Origin: Macrophomina tecta
Taxonomy: Eukaryota; Ascomycota; Dothideomycetes; Botryosphaeriales; Botryosphaeriaceae
DNA: 64,000 nt
Assembly (NCBI GenBank): GCA_024180945.1
Contig: JAKSGN010000003.1
Location: 1,364,001 to 1,428,000, forward strand
Direction of reading: 5' to 3'
How positions within the stretch are numbered: the stretch's first letter is position 1; each line of letters begins with the position of its first letter. The notes under the pieces were generated by a model that saw nothing but the letters and a program-made list of their open reading frames with translations, made no database searches and had not been told where the DNA came from. Of this stretch, positions 32,886-43,755 are shown piece after piece. The position numbers and the translations under genes were made by a program.

Positions 32886-34488
32886 ATGACTCAACCATCG
32901 CTCACAACCACCTTCGACACGTCCTTAATAGACCTGGCCGCCCTCCCAGGAGCCCGGAGTTATCGGAGCCATCAGCAACAAAACCGGGGCACTTCTTCAT
33001 CATCCTTCAACGCCGCCGGCTCCTTCTCCACCACCGAGCCCGACACCGAGGACGACGGTCCCGAGAACGCAGACGACTTCGCTGCCGACGCACCCTCGCA
33101 GGCCGTAGCCGACTCGGAGTTCGCGACCTCGCTCGGGAAGGCGGCGGAGCTCAGTAGTTCGGAGGACGACGAGTCAGAGGACGAGGGGGCGCGCGGAGAG
33201 AGCCCCGCTGCGCAGCTACCCGGCAACAAAGCCTCCGCGGCAACGGCACCAGCAGCACGACGACCGCCGCCGCAACAAGTGGGATCGGCAGGCAAAGCCA
33301 CGCCGCGACCAAGCCAGGCGTTATCGGCGCAGCCGCGGAGAAAGACGCCCGCGAGCACTGCGAAGCCTACAATTACGTCTGCGAAACACTCGCAGCCCTC
33401 TTCATCATCGTCATCCTCCTCCTCCTCCTCCTCCTCCTCTTCTCCTTCTCCTTCTTCGCCCTCTAATTCACCCCCGTCCAAGGAAGCGAGCAGACCGCCC
33501 GCTAAGCGCAGGAAAATGGCCGCTTGTCCGTCTCCGCCGCCGTCTTCTGGCCCTGTGGAGCGCGCTGCTAAGACCGCCACGCCTGTCAAGCACATGGAGA
33601 CGACTGCGGCTTATGATGCGTGGGCGGCGGTATACGATGAAGACGGAAATGTGCTGCAGGGGATTGATGATTTGGAGTTGGAGGGGTTGTTGCCGGCGTT
33701 TTTGCGCAAGAGCGTCGGGGTTGTTGAGGGCGGGGAGGAGGCTGGGAGGGTGTTGAGGGTGTTGGATTTGGGGTGTGGAACGGGGAGGAATACGGAGAAG
33801 GTTGTGGGATGGGCGATTGGGAGGGGACAGAAGGAGAGGTTGATCGTGGAGGTCGTCGGCGTCGATGCGAGCAAGGGGATGTTGGATAAGGCAAAGGCGA
33901 AGCTGACGTATGTTCCTTCACCCGGGCTTTATGGCAAGGTGCTGACTTGAGAACAGGCCTTTACTGGAGGATGCAGACGGCACGAACTTGTCGCTGCTTA
34001 ATCATGATCCCTTCCAGAACACGCCCACAGCAACACTTCCGCCGCCTCTAGCGTCGCCTTTTCACGCTGTTATGTCCACTCTCGTGCTTGAGCACTTGCC
34101 ACTACCGGTATTCTTCGAGACTCTGGCTTCCTTACTTGCGCCTGGTGGGTATGCGCTCGTCACGAATATGCACCCAGAGATGGGTGCTAAATCGCAGGCC
34201 GGCTTTGTCAGTAAAGATGCAGAAGGCAGAACTATCAAGGTGCGTGGGAAGAGTTGGGCATATGGGGTCCAGGAGACGGTGGAAGCGGCAAAGGTGGTGG
34301 GACTAGAGACCGTGGATGTATTGGCTGATGAAGGAGAAAGTCGAAGCGAGGCGAAGGGAGTGAGAGAGAGGGGAATTGATGAGGCACTAATCAAGAGTGG
34401 GAAGATAGGAGAGAGGGGCTGGAAGTGGGTCGGCGTGAAGGTGTGGTATGGGTTCGTGGTCCGGAAGGTTGGCGGGGAAAAGAATTAG
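32886..34488 (+). CDS. SAM-dependent methyltransferase with disordered N-terminus
   Basis: Two exons (32886-33907, 33957-34488) give 517 residues. The first 230 residues are low-complexity: acidic, Ser/Pro/Ala-rich, with a long Ser tract from TCC/TCT repeats (about 33400-33465). A class I methyltransferase domain follows: YDAWAAVYDEDGNVLQGIDD, then motif I VLRVLDLGCGTGRNTEKV, an acidic motif II end VVGVDASKGMLDKA and motif IV-like FHAVMSTLVLEHLP. The C-terminal TNMHPEMGAKSQAGF stretch recalls small-molecule methyltransferases of the UbiE/Coq5 type. The substrate is unknown. The intron (GTATGT...GAACAG) restores KLTPLLED. Confidence 0.88.
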
Positions 34489-34823
34489 AGTTATTGATCA
34501 GGCCTGCTGGTAGCAAAATTTCATTGTTCAGGGCAAAAGAGGCAACATGATTCCCAGGTGACCTCTCCATTCTATACTACTTTGAAAGACTCTGTCTTAC
34601 AACCAAGCAGCTGATCTTCAGCGTGTGGCCCAAGGAGCCGTCGGTTTCTGGCGGCCCGCGGAGTCTCGATTCTTTTCCTCTCGTCTTGCCCTTCGATTTT
34701 CGCGCAGATGAAAAGGCCTTTGAACCATGAAATCCGGCAGGGTCACGTATCCCTTTGCGAGAAGTAGTGAGATGGCAAGCACCAAGAGAACCCCGCCGGA
34801 AGCGCTGTCGTGCCAAACATCTC

Positions 34824-34846
34824 TTTTTTTTTTTTTTTTTTTTTTT
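34824..34846. repeat. Poly(T) run, 23 bases
   Basis: A pure T run between the methyltransferase and GH92 3' ends. It overlaps no supported gene. Confidence 0.95.
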
Positions 34847-35155
34847 GTTAGCCTGAAGTGTAGAGAAGCTCGTGCTGACGGACATTGTATGTCATCGATA
34901 CCATCTCGCAACACGCCTCTAAGTCCCTCTGCTGTGCAAGTCACCGACAAGCGGAAAGTAAGTGTAGATGCATCTTTTCTGTTATCTGACAAGATCGGGA
35001 CCAATTGCATATTGTGATGGAAATTTAAGAGTGCAAAGCAGTGATCAAAAGGTGCAGAGGAAACTCGTTCTGGCAGCCAGTCAATCATTGCAGGCATTAT
35101 AATTAATGTAATCTAGCGGCGCCAGACTAGGTGCCTTGGCCTTTGCGTCCCCAAT

Positions 35156-38097
35156 TTAACCAGAGGTCGATGCACTCGGTGGCAGATCGGAATCTGCCCT
35201 CCCCCAATCACTCTCATTCCTCCCCAGCGTGAGCTCCAGCACACCACCTTCCAAGAAGAAGCTATGCGTAACCCAGCTCTTCGTATACGCCTCGCCATCC
35301 AACGTTGCGCTCTGCACGTAGATCGCCTGGTAAGACGGATCAAAATTGATGTTCCTGATCGTCGCCGTCTTCCTCGTCACCGGATTCGTGATATTGACCT
35401 CGCGGAAGAAGGGCGGGATGATCAGGTAGACGTCCTGTCCCGCGACCGGCCAGATCCCCATCATGGTCAAACTGGAGAAGCTGCCCATGGCGCCGCTGTC
35501 GTCGTTGCCGGGGATGCCGATGACGGTGTCGTTGAATTGCGCGGGGATATAGAAGTGCGCGATCTCGGCAGAGACGGCGGGGCGGCCGGAGTAGTGGGCG
35601 AGGTAGACGGTCAGGAAGGCCTGCTCATCGCCGATGTAGAGGAGATTGTAGGTGTAGTGCAGGTACTGCACCCGGCGGGTGAAAGTTTCGGGGCCGCCGA
35701 GCGCGGTGACCAGGTTAGCCATGTCCTGCGGGACGTAGAAGGTATAGAGCCAGCTGGAGCCTTCGTAGGTCTCGTGGCCATCTGGATTGAGGTAACAGCT
35801 GGTGAAGTTGTAGAGGCTGGAGCAGAGGATCGGGTCTTGGTAGCCCCAGGTGCCGTTGAGGTACTTGACTTGGAGGAAGCCTGTGAAGCCGCTGTCTTCC
35901 TTGGGACCGCCTGGCGTTGTGTTAAAGAAGGAAACCTGTGGGAGTTTAGCATAGGATGTCTTGAAGTTATAAGAACCCTCTCACCTCATCTTCCTTGAAC
36001 ATGTTCCTCCAGTTATTGCTGCGCTCCAGGTACTTTTCGTAATCACCAGTTTTCCCGAGCTTTTGTGCCATGAGCGCTATCACATAATCGTTGTATGCGT
36101 ATTCCACGGTTCTTGAGATAGATCGAGTGAAAGGACCCACTCCGTACGGGTCATAGTCATCCTGAACAGTCAGCACACCATACAGGCGCTTCTTGGAAGT
36201 GGTCTTACAGTTGGGATATAACCCAGATTCTTCCAGCTGTTTAGGCCGCCTCGGCCCTCAACTGTGGGCAATTAGCACACAGACTGCACAGAAGATTCTG
36301 AGATCCTACCAGCCCAATTTAGCGGCTCCTCTTCGGCGTCTGCAGCATGTCAGCCATCCGAGCTGGGGCAATGGGAGAGCGATATAACAAACCTTTGAGC
36401 AGCGCTTCGTAGCCTGTATCCCAGTCCACATCCTGAGTGATGTTCTTGAGGAAAGAGTCCACGAGTACTACATCTGCGTTTGAGCCTCCCTGCGTGAAGC
36501 CCTTGCAGAGACTCATGCGGCAATCCGGTAGCCATCCCCTTTGATGGTGCGTTAGAACACCGGCTACATTGCGCTGCCATGGAATTACTTACTCATTGCG
36601 ATAGATGTCAATCAGACTCCGAACCATTCTTGTTTGAGATTCGGGATCCAGGAGGGTAAGCAAGGGGTGAATACTCCGATACGAATCCCAGATGCAGTAG
36701 AAGGAGTCGTAGTAGGGCTCATCAGATTCCCACAGGTAATTCTCCCCCGTGTAGTCCTGCGGGGAGATCATGGTACGGTACAGCCTGTGCATAGGTTAGT
36801 AAGGAGACCGCATTCTTTTTTTTTTTTTTACACATCCGTCCTTTGACTCACCCAGACCAAAACGTCGTTTGCAGGCTTTCGTTGACACCCGCGGGGTCAA
36901 TGGAAACGACACTGAGTTTGTGCCTCCAGGCATGCTCGGCAGCGGTGTGCACAGCTTCAAAGTCATAGCCGGGAATCTCGCTCTCAGCATTCTGGCAGGC
37001 CTTTTCAACGCCAATGAAACTCATGCCGACGCGTGCGGTGATCTGATTGTTACTGGCAGGAGCTTCGAACCGAACCCACGCACCCGCTGGGAGGATGTCG
37101 CTTCCCGTATTGACGTTATCCGGCACTACCTGCAGATTCTTCGGTTCTGAGCCGGCTCGGTTATTCTTGAAAACGCCTGTGTCGCGTACATTGGCGCCGG
37201 AGAAATCGGCGCAGAAAGATAGATTATAAGTGCCGATTCCGAAAGACGGCTCGAATGTGCCATTTCCGGTAATTCTGCCAGTGTCAGGGTCCACGGCGAC
37301 TTGGCCGTAGGACCTTGAGCTGGGGAGGTCTCTGAGGTCTACCAAGATAAGCGGGCTCAGCGGTGCAGTGGAGTTTCCGCCATTTGGCGAAACAGGGACA
37401 TCCGGGAAGGTGAATCGCCAGAGTGCAGTGTGGTTAGTCACGGTGGTCTCGGCCTTGATGCTTGTATTGAGCGTCACTGTAAAGTAGCCCGGGGAAGCGA
37501 ATGCGGTGCCATTAATACCTGTGGACTGTTCAGAAGAGGGAATAGAAAGAGGCAGCATGGGGGAGATATACGCTTGACAGCGCGGTCAGCGGCAGGAAAT
37601 TCGCATCTGTTCAAATCATCTCCTGGGCAACCTGCCTGAGCTGCTCTTATGATCAGCACCGTACAACAGCGACGGAAGGGTGTTTGACTCACGGAAAAGT
37701 GGAAAGTTTCCCAGAGAAGGCGAACCACCTGTGCCTGAGTCATGCTGGAAAGAACAGAGTGAGCAGGAGGTATAGAGTCGGGCGGCTCGAGAGCTATACC
37801 ATGTGCGAAAATCCGACTATCTCGCTGTCGTCGCTGGCGTAGCCACCTTGGTTCTCGCCGGTAACGTCTGCCACAGCCTTTGCCATCCCAAACGGCAAAG
37901 TGGCGCCGGGGAAGACGTGCCCTAATCGCGGAATCAGCGGCGACTTTGAGCCCCTTGAGATGATACACACCTCCATTGACTGTTCCGATCAAGGGATCTA
38001 TGTAGTCAAAGAAGTCGTAGGCGGAGGCGGTTTGGGCTTGAGCATGTTGTGCGCAAGCGGCCAGGGCCAGTGCGAAGAGTGCGAACGACGCCGCCAT
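35156..38097 (-). CDS. GH92 alpha-mannosidase, secreted
   Basis: Eleven exons (38097-37971, 37921-37800, 37744-37693, 37640-37572, 37518-36852, 36784-36593, 36538-36393, 36339-36310, 36261-36209, 36161-35985, 35935-35156) give about 804 residues. It begins with a signal peptide (AASFALFALALAACAQHAQA) followed by DFFDYIDPLIGTVNGG, a standard GH92 start. Family blocks in order: HVFPGATLPFGMAKAV, ENQGGYASDD, LWESDEPYYDSFYCIWDS, VEGRGGLNSWKNLGYIP, DDYDPYGVGPFTRSISRTVE and IGIPGNDDSGAMGSF; the last is the GND/ED catalytic-acid region. The family removes alpha-1,2-, 1,3- or 1,6-linked mannose from glycans by an inverting, calcium-dependent mechanism. Intron 5 holds a 14-base T run. It is divergent from the GH3 gene. 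Confidence 0.92.
36816..36829. repeat. T run inside GH92 intron 5
   Basis: Fourteen T on the plus strand (A on the coding strand), inside the intron that splits TTFWSG from LYRTM. Confidence 0.9.
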
Positions 38098-38716
38098 GCT
38101 GACCAACGGCGGACAATTGGAGTGCAGAGGGGGGGTTGGAAGTACGCGAAGCGGGACATGATGGGTGTTTTGAGCGGTCCGGATCGTCAGGAACACTCGG
38201 CTGTTGATGTCAGCCGCGGTGCAAGGACCGGGGCGGGACTGGAAAGGCAAAATAAATGGCGAGTGAGAGCGGCTCTGGGCAGCGGATGGGCGCGCTGCGA
38301 TGGTACGTCGGCGGCGAAGCGGGCATGCGAAGGCGCCGATCGGAGTCAGTGGTCTGTCGGAGTGCCCAAGCAGGAAAGGCGGATGCGGGGAAGACACGAA
38401 AGAACGCTGGACAGGCGAGGCGGATGACGAAGGCTCGGGCTTTCTCCGCACTTCCTTGTGCCATTTCAACGTCGCATCGTCAGTCTCCACCCCTCTTCCA
38501 TCCCACTTTCTCCCCTCCTTCACCTCGCTTGCTTCCCCTGGCTAGCTCCCCCGATCTCGAGGCTCCAAACCGGCCGGGGCAGTCTCTCAGTTCTCGCCAT
38601 GTTTCGCCCACGAAGGTGGGCTGTCTTGCCATGCTTTATAGATGCTGCGCCCCAATGACCATATCAAAGCTTAACTGCCATCCCCGACATTTCGCCTTGG
38701 CCGCCCTAACCACAAA
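38098..38716. promoter_or_regulatory. Shared divergent promoter of GH92 and GH3 genes
   Basis: The 619 bases separate the two start codons. No clear TATA box is visible for either gene. CreA-type SYGGRG sites look possible but are too short to claim. Co-regulation is inferred from layout only. Confidence 0.55.
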
Positions 38717-41700
38717 ATGAGGCCTCTCAGTGCCGCCGTCTTTTTGCTTACCTTTTCACACATCCTCCCCGGTTGTTGTTTGCAACCGCGGGAATCCGGC
38801 AATGGAACGACAACCAAGGATGCTTTTATCGACAACCTAGTTTCGCAGATGACTGTCGCAGACCTTGGTATGCTACTCCATCACCAGCGCAGTTCCTCCA
38901 GTCCTTTCCAAAGCAGCAAAAATCAAAGACTAGGGCCAGCGAAGAATGTGTGTGTACTGTCTTGCGCGGCGTGATAAAGCAGCTCGAGGATTTCTCCAGC
39001 CGGGTTTCCTCGTCCTCAGTTTTTACTGCCCTGCAATTGATCCGTTTCAACAAAAGCATTGAAGCTGGATCTTGCCAAAAAAAAAAAAAAAATATCACGA
39101 CCAGACTCTGGATGAGGAAGTGCAGATCGATCCTATCCCCTGCATTGAACGCACCAGACGTCCATCTGAACCCACAAACTAACAATATGAACAGTGCTAC
39201 AGCTCCACTTGATGTTCGGAGACAATATTGTTGGGCCCAGAAGCCAAAATGAGCTCTACGGTGAGCACACAGCTGCTACTCTTGATCCATTCACTCATTG
39301 AACATGCAGACCTCGCCATGCGGGCTGCCCCAGATGCAGCTGTGGGAAACATACACGATTGGTCTGCCCTCGTCTCTTCTTTATAGACGTATGCTGACTC
39401 GAAACAGGTACCCCTTGAACACGTCCTACTACAATGGAATGCAGCAGCTCGTAGCCAAAAAGGCCCGCCTACATGTCCCGTTTTTGCACTTCGGAGAATG
39501 CTTGCACGGAGTCGGCTCGTACAAGCAGTCCATGTTTCCTCGTAATCCAAGCCGCACCCAATTCTGGCCCCCGTGCATGTCGCTAAGTTGTTTCAGAATC
39601 CATCGGTCTTTCCGCCTCCTTTGATACTGACCTAGTATATCGCGTTGGCCGAGCTATCGGCACTGAAGCCAGGTCCATCGGCGTCCACGCTTGCCTCTCC
39701 CCCGTACTGGATCTTTCGGGAAAAGAGCCCCGGTTCGGCAGGCTCCAGGAAGCTTGGGGTGAAGATAAGGTTCTAACATCCATCATGGGTGTTGCTTATG
39801 CTTCCGGCCTTTCTAAGAATGGATCCTGGTCTGATCCCGATGCCGTTGCTCCCGTGATGAAGCACTTTGCCGCTTACGGTGCACCGCAATCGGGGCTTAA
39901 TGCCGCACCATGGATAGGTAATGGCAACAGGGAGATACTGGAGGAGCTCCTTATGCCTTTCAAAGCTGTTGTCAACCTCGGCCGCGTTCGGGGCGTCATG
40001 ATGGCTTACAACGAGCTTGATGGTATCCCGGCTCATGTTTCACCGCTGCTATACCAGGCTTTAGAGGACTGGGAATTCGACGGCTTTGTAATGGGAGACG
40101 ACTTGGGAGTTTCAATGTTGGAAGGCCGCCATCAGGTATCAACTGGCCCAGCAGATACTCTCACGGTAAGTTGAGCTTCTTCAGGAACCCATGACCTGCA
40201 AAGTTTGACTGAACCGCTATAGCAATGGTTCAACGCCGGTGGAATGATCCAATTCTACGACTATTCCTTGGACGACTTTCTGAATACCACAGCGGGCCTT
40301 GTGTCAAATGGCAGCGTGCCGCTTTCAACCCTCCGGGCTCACATAAAGAGGATATTGGGAGTGAAGTACGATCTTGGTCTATTCTCGGACTCTCTTGTTT
40401 CGGACTCAATTGATCCGCAGGCTATTACGGCCTCTCACGTCCCACTGACTCGAGAAGCAGCACATAAAAGCATAGTGTTGCTGGATAATCACAATTCGAC
40501 TCTCCCTTTAAAGCCCGCGGACCAGGGGATCCAAAAGCTTGCGCTCATAGGCCCCTTCATCGACACTCTGAACTGTGGAGACTACTCTGGGACCTTCGGT
40601 GCATTTCCCGTGGCAAACTCATCAACACTTCTGCAGGCTGTGCTGGCACATACAGCCTCGCTCGAATATCCGGTCGAACTGGTAACGGCATGGGGGGCAA
40701 ACCAATGGTTGTACAATCAGCAAGTCCCCATTGCCGGGTACCACCTCTCTCCACCAAACAGCAGCAATAGGAGCGCCGGAGGCGAGGGGCTACTCGCAAC
40801 ATATTACGCAGACACAAACTTCACGACGCCGCTTGTCCAGACTATCGAAACACCGTTCCTTGATTGGGGCCTTTATCCTCCATCAGGTCTTCCGTCGAAC
40901 AACTTCTCCGCAATATGGGAAGGAATCATCACCGTGCCCTCCACGCTGACCGAGGCCGTGGAAGGCTACCTTGGCGTGGCAGTCTACGCCAACACCACCG
41001 CAACCCTCTACATCGACTCCCAACCCCTTGTCACTTCCCCACTCACCACATCCGGCAACTTCCTCTCCAACATCCAGTCCCGTACCTGGGCGGCCGTCAA
41101 CAGCACCGCTGCACCTCCCGGCTCCGCCCCCTTCACCTTCCACCCTGGCGCCCGCCACCGCATCCGCATCACCTACCAAGCGTACAACTTGTACCAAAAG
41201 ATCGAAAACCAGAACAGCCTCAACGCGCAGATCCTCCTCTTCTGGAACCTCGTTGGCCGGCGCCAGCAGCAACAGCAACAGCCCGCCAACAGCCCTCCCG
41301 CGGCCCTGGCGCAAGCCATCTCCGCCGCCCACGCCGCCGACGCTATCATCCTGCATCTCGGCAGCGGCTGGTCCTCCGACGGCGAAGGCGGCGACCGCGC
41401 CTCGCTCTCGCTGTCCCCCAACCAATCCGCGCTCGCCGACGCCGTCTTTGGCGCCGCCGCCTCGGCCAACAAACCCGTCGTGCTCGTCCTGACGGGCGGC
41501 AGGCCGCTCGCGATACCCGAGTACTACAACCGATCGAGCGCGGTGCTGCACACGTTCTTCCCCGGGCAGCAAGGCGGGAGTGCCGTCGCGGATGTGTTGT
41601 TCGGGGCGGTGAATCCGGGCGGGCGGATGCCGGTGAGTGTGGCGAGGGGGGTGGGGCAGTTGCCGGTGTTCTATAATTATAAGTGAGTCTTTCGAGTGCT

Positions 41701-42250
41701 TCGCTCGTAGCCTTTTTGCTTCGGTCTTGGGGGAGGAAGAGCGTCACTGACGATCGGACGGACAAGGTACACTGCGCGCGCTGTCACGTACCTGGATGAA
41801 GAGAACACACCTGCGTATCCCTTCGGCTATGGGCTCAGCTACTCGAACTTCTCCGCGGGCGGGTTGACTGCTTCTGTTGTGCGGAATGGAAGCGTCGTTG
41901 CTGATGGACCTGCGGCAACGTTCGCAGCTGGGGATTACTTACGGTTTGGTGTTACTGTGAGTAACGAGGGGCCCGTGCCTGGCAGCTATGTTGTACAGGT
42001 GTATCTGCTGCAGCGTGTTTCGCAGATTACGCAGCCGGTCAAGCAGCTCGTTGCATTTTCGAGGCTATACTTGGAGGTTGGGGAGGAGAGGACGGTAGAG
42101 CTGGAGGTTGAGGTTGACAGATATCTGAGGATATTGGATAGGAAGATGGAATGGCGAGTGGAGAGCGGTGAATATACGTTTGCGGTGCTGAGTGATGGTG
42201 GTGTAACGGCGGAGCAGGCAGGCAACGTCACGATGAGGTGCACCGAATAA
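38717..42250 (+). CDS. GH3 glycosidase with PA14 insert
   Basis: Seven exons (38717-38867, 39195-39260, 39310-39361, 39408-39541, 39597-40165, 40223-41682, 41767-42250) give about 971 residues. A signal peptide (LSAAVFLLTFSHILPGC) is followed by the GH3 N-domain: LQLHLMFGDNIVGP, PFLHFGECLHGVGSYKQ, and DGFVMGDDLGVSML where the nucleophile Asp is expected. The GH3 C-domain starts near KSIVLLDNHNSTLPLK. A PA14-like segment is inserted (GLLATYYADTNFTTPLVQ to YANTTATLYIDSQPL). The tail is fibronectin-III-like (YPFGYGLSYSNFS onward). Many NxS/T sites fit an extracellular enzyme. Beta-glucosidase is likely, but the ECLHG motif is also seen in xylosidase-like members, so the substrate is open. Intron 1 is long (327 bases). 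Confidence 0.9.
39077..39092. repeat. A run inside GH3 intron 1
   Basis: Sixteen A within the 327-base first intron. Confidence 0.9.
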
Positions 42251-42669
42251 GCAGATCGGTGGGTTTGTTGTTTTGGCATGGACTCGGGCGAGGGGAAAGT
42301 CAGTGTGTCAGCGAAAGCGGGCGGTAGGGCCGTGGCTTGCACCTTTAAAAACGAGGCCACCGGCGTAGGTCCGAGTATTCGGCTTTTTATCTAGTAGTTT
42401 TATGAAGCTGCTTGCTCATTCATTACATATCAGGTTAAGTACAGCCAATTTCTGGTGTTCTTTTCTTTCTTCCCCTTCTTCTGCTGCTCCAACCTGTGTA
42501 TGGTGAAACCAACATGCCCTACCCGAAACATTGTTTCACTTTGCCATATCCCCCTGCTAGGTTTTTCCATCTATTCGTCCAACTTTCCGACGAGGAATTG
42601 AAGCAGTCGTCCGGACGTCAGTCTCCCACTTTCTAAGCCCGTCAGCATCAGGATAGCTGCGTCAGGTGT

Positions 42670-43755
42670 TTACCAGCGTTGCCTGTAGTAGGTATCCCGG
42701 GCATCTGCCGGAGAGCGGGACCTCGCCCGGTGACTCCTCCTACCGCCCAGAAGGAAATCTCTGATGAGACGCCTAGCCAAGTCACGCTCCTCCTCATTCT
42801 TGGCTTTCTGTAGCGACTGTGCCAAGGCCACACGCTGCTTGTCACGAGCTCGCTCCTCGGGACCAACCCGAGAGCTGCAGGGCTGGTCCCCGGGCAGATG
42901 GAACCGTCTGCAGATGTGGCAGGCCGTGCCGACCTCCCAGAAGCAGGGCGACGGATGGTTTCTGCCGCATGTACGACAACCCGAGTCCCCCCTCTTGCGT
43001 GGTGGCGTCGCCGGCTGCTTCGGGGTCTTGCCGATCTGGCCGTGCTGCCTCATCTTCCTGCCGCTATCTTCATACTGACGTTGGCCTGTGGCTGTGGTGC
43101 TCTCTTCGCGTTTGAGCGGCTGTGCGCACCACACGGCGTCATCGGTCTGATTGCGGGCAGTGATATCGCCTTTGCCGGATTCCTTGTTCGTGCTCACGAC
43201 CGGCAAGTTGTGGGCAGCAGCGCCGTAGCTTGTGATTGTTTGGTTGTGGATAAAGGGATCGCTGAGAGCTGTGTGGTGGCTTGTAGCAGCAGCATGGTTG
43301 CGTGTAGTCGAACTGCCATTCCTGGTCATGTCCTCGTGACCGCCGGCTTCGAGCTTGTGGAGACGGTCGAGCTGCGCGTAATAGCGCGCTTCGGCCTCAG
43401 GGTCGGGCACGTAAGCGTGCGGCGGGGCATGTGGACAGCGGCAATAAATGCAGAGTTCCTTGCCGCTTTGGAGCCATCGGTTGTATGCATATTCGGAAGT
43501 CCAGTCTGCTGGAAGGTCCACCCAGACTCCGTCGGGAAGTGGAGTAATGGGGGCTGCCTCTCCATCTGGATTCATGGGCTTTGCGTGCGGTGTTACAGTT
43601 GTACCTAGCGAGGGAGCGGCGCGCTGCTGATGCGCAGTGTGTGGTGGATCGCTATATGCAGGAGGATGAGTTGGCGGAAGCGCCTCGTTGCATCGGGTAG
43701 CCATGTTGGCGGACATGATCCGGTAAAACAGTCTCATTCCAAATTCTGCTTGCAC
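42670..43755 (-). CDS. Zinc-knuckle-like hypothetical protein
   Basis: A 361-residue single-exon ORF of unknown family. Three Cys/His clusters are visible: CIYCRCPHAPPH near residue 97, CRTCGRNHPSPC near residue 260, and CHICRRFHLPGDQPC about 20 residues later. The last two have the C-x2-C-x3-H-x(3-6)-C order of zinc knuckles, which bind single-stranded RNA or DNA in other proteins. A tract rich in Thr, His and Asn links the first cluster to the pair. The C-terminal 70 residues are strongly charged (EERARDKQRVALAQ, EEERDLARRL) and end in an SR-like RRSHRARSRSPADARD. A Gag origin is possible from the knuckles alone, but no retroelement enzymes are nearby. Several Met codons occur in the first 20 residues, so the start is uncertain. 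Confidence 0.6.
   Translation of the reverse strand: MQAEFGMRLFYRIMSANMATRCNEALPPTHPPAYSDPPHTAHQQRAAPSLGTTVTPHAKPMNPDGEAAPITPLPDGVWVDLPADWTSEYAYNRWLQSGKELCIYCRCPHAPPHAYVPDPEAEARYYAQLDRLHKLEAGGHEDMTRNGSSTTRNHAAATSHHTALSDPFIHNQTITSYGAAAHNLPVVSTNKESGKGDITARNQTDDAVWCAQPLKREESTTATGQRQYEDSGRKMRQHGQIGKTPKQPATPPRKRGDSGCRTCGRNHPSPCFWEVGTACHICRRFHLPGDQPCSSRVGPEERARDKQRVALAQSLQKAKNEEERDLARRLIRDFLLGGRRSHRARSRSPADARDTYYRQRW

Noticed and set aside
35264..35998. 244-codon plus-strand frame
   Set aside because: Antisense to the last GH92 exon, which carries family motifs.
37474..38523. 349-codon minus-strand frame overlapping the GH92 5' end
   Set aside because: It crosses GH92 introns in other frames; the signal-peptide start at 38097 gives the family N-terminus.
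40864..41676. 270-codon plus-strand frame rich in Arg and Pro
   Set aside because: Shadow frame inside the GH3 coding exon.
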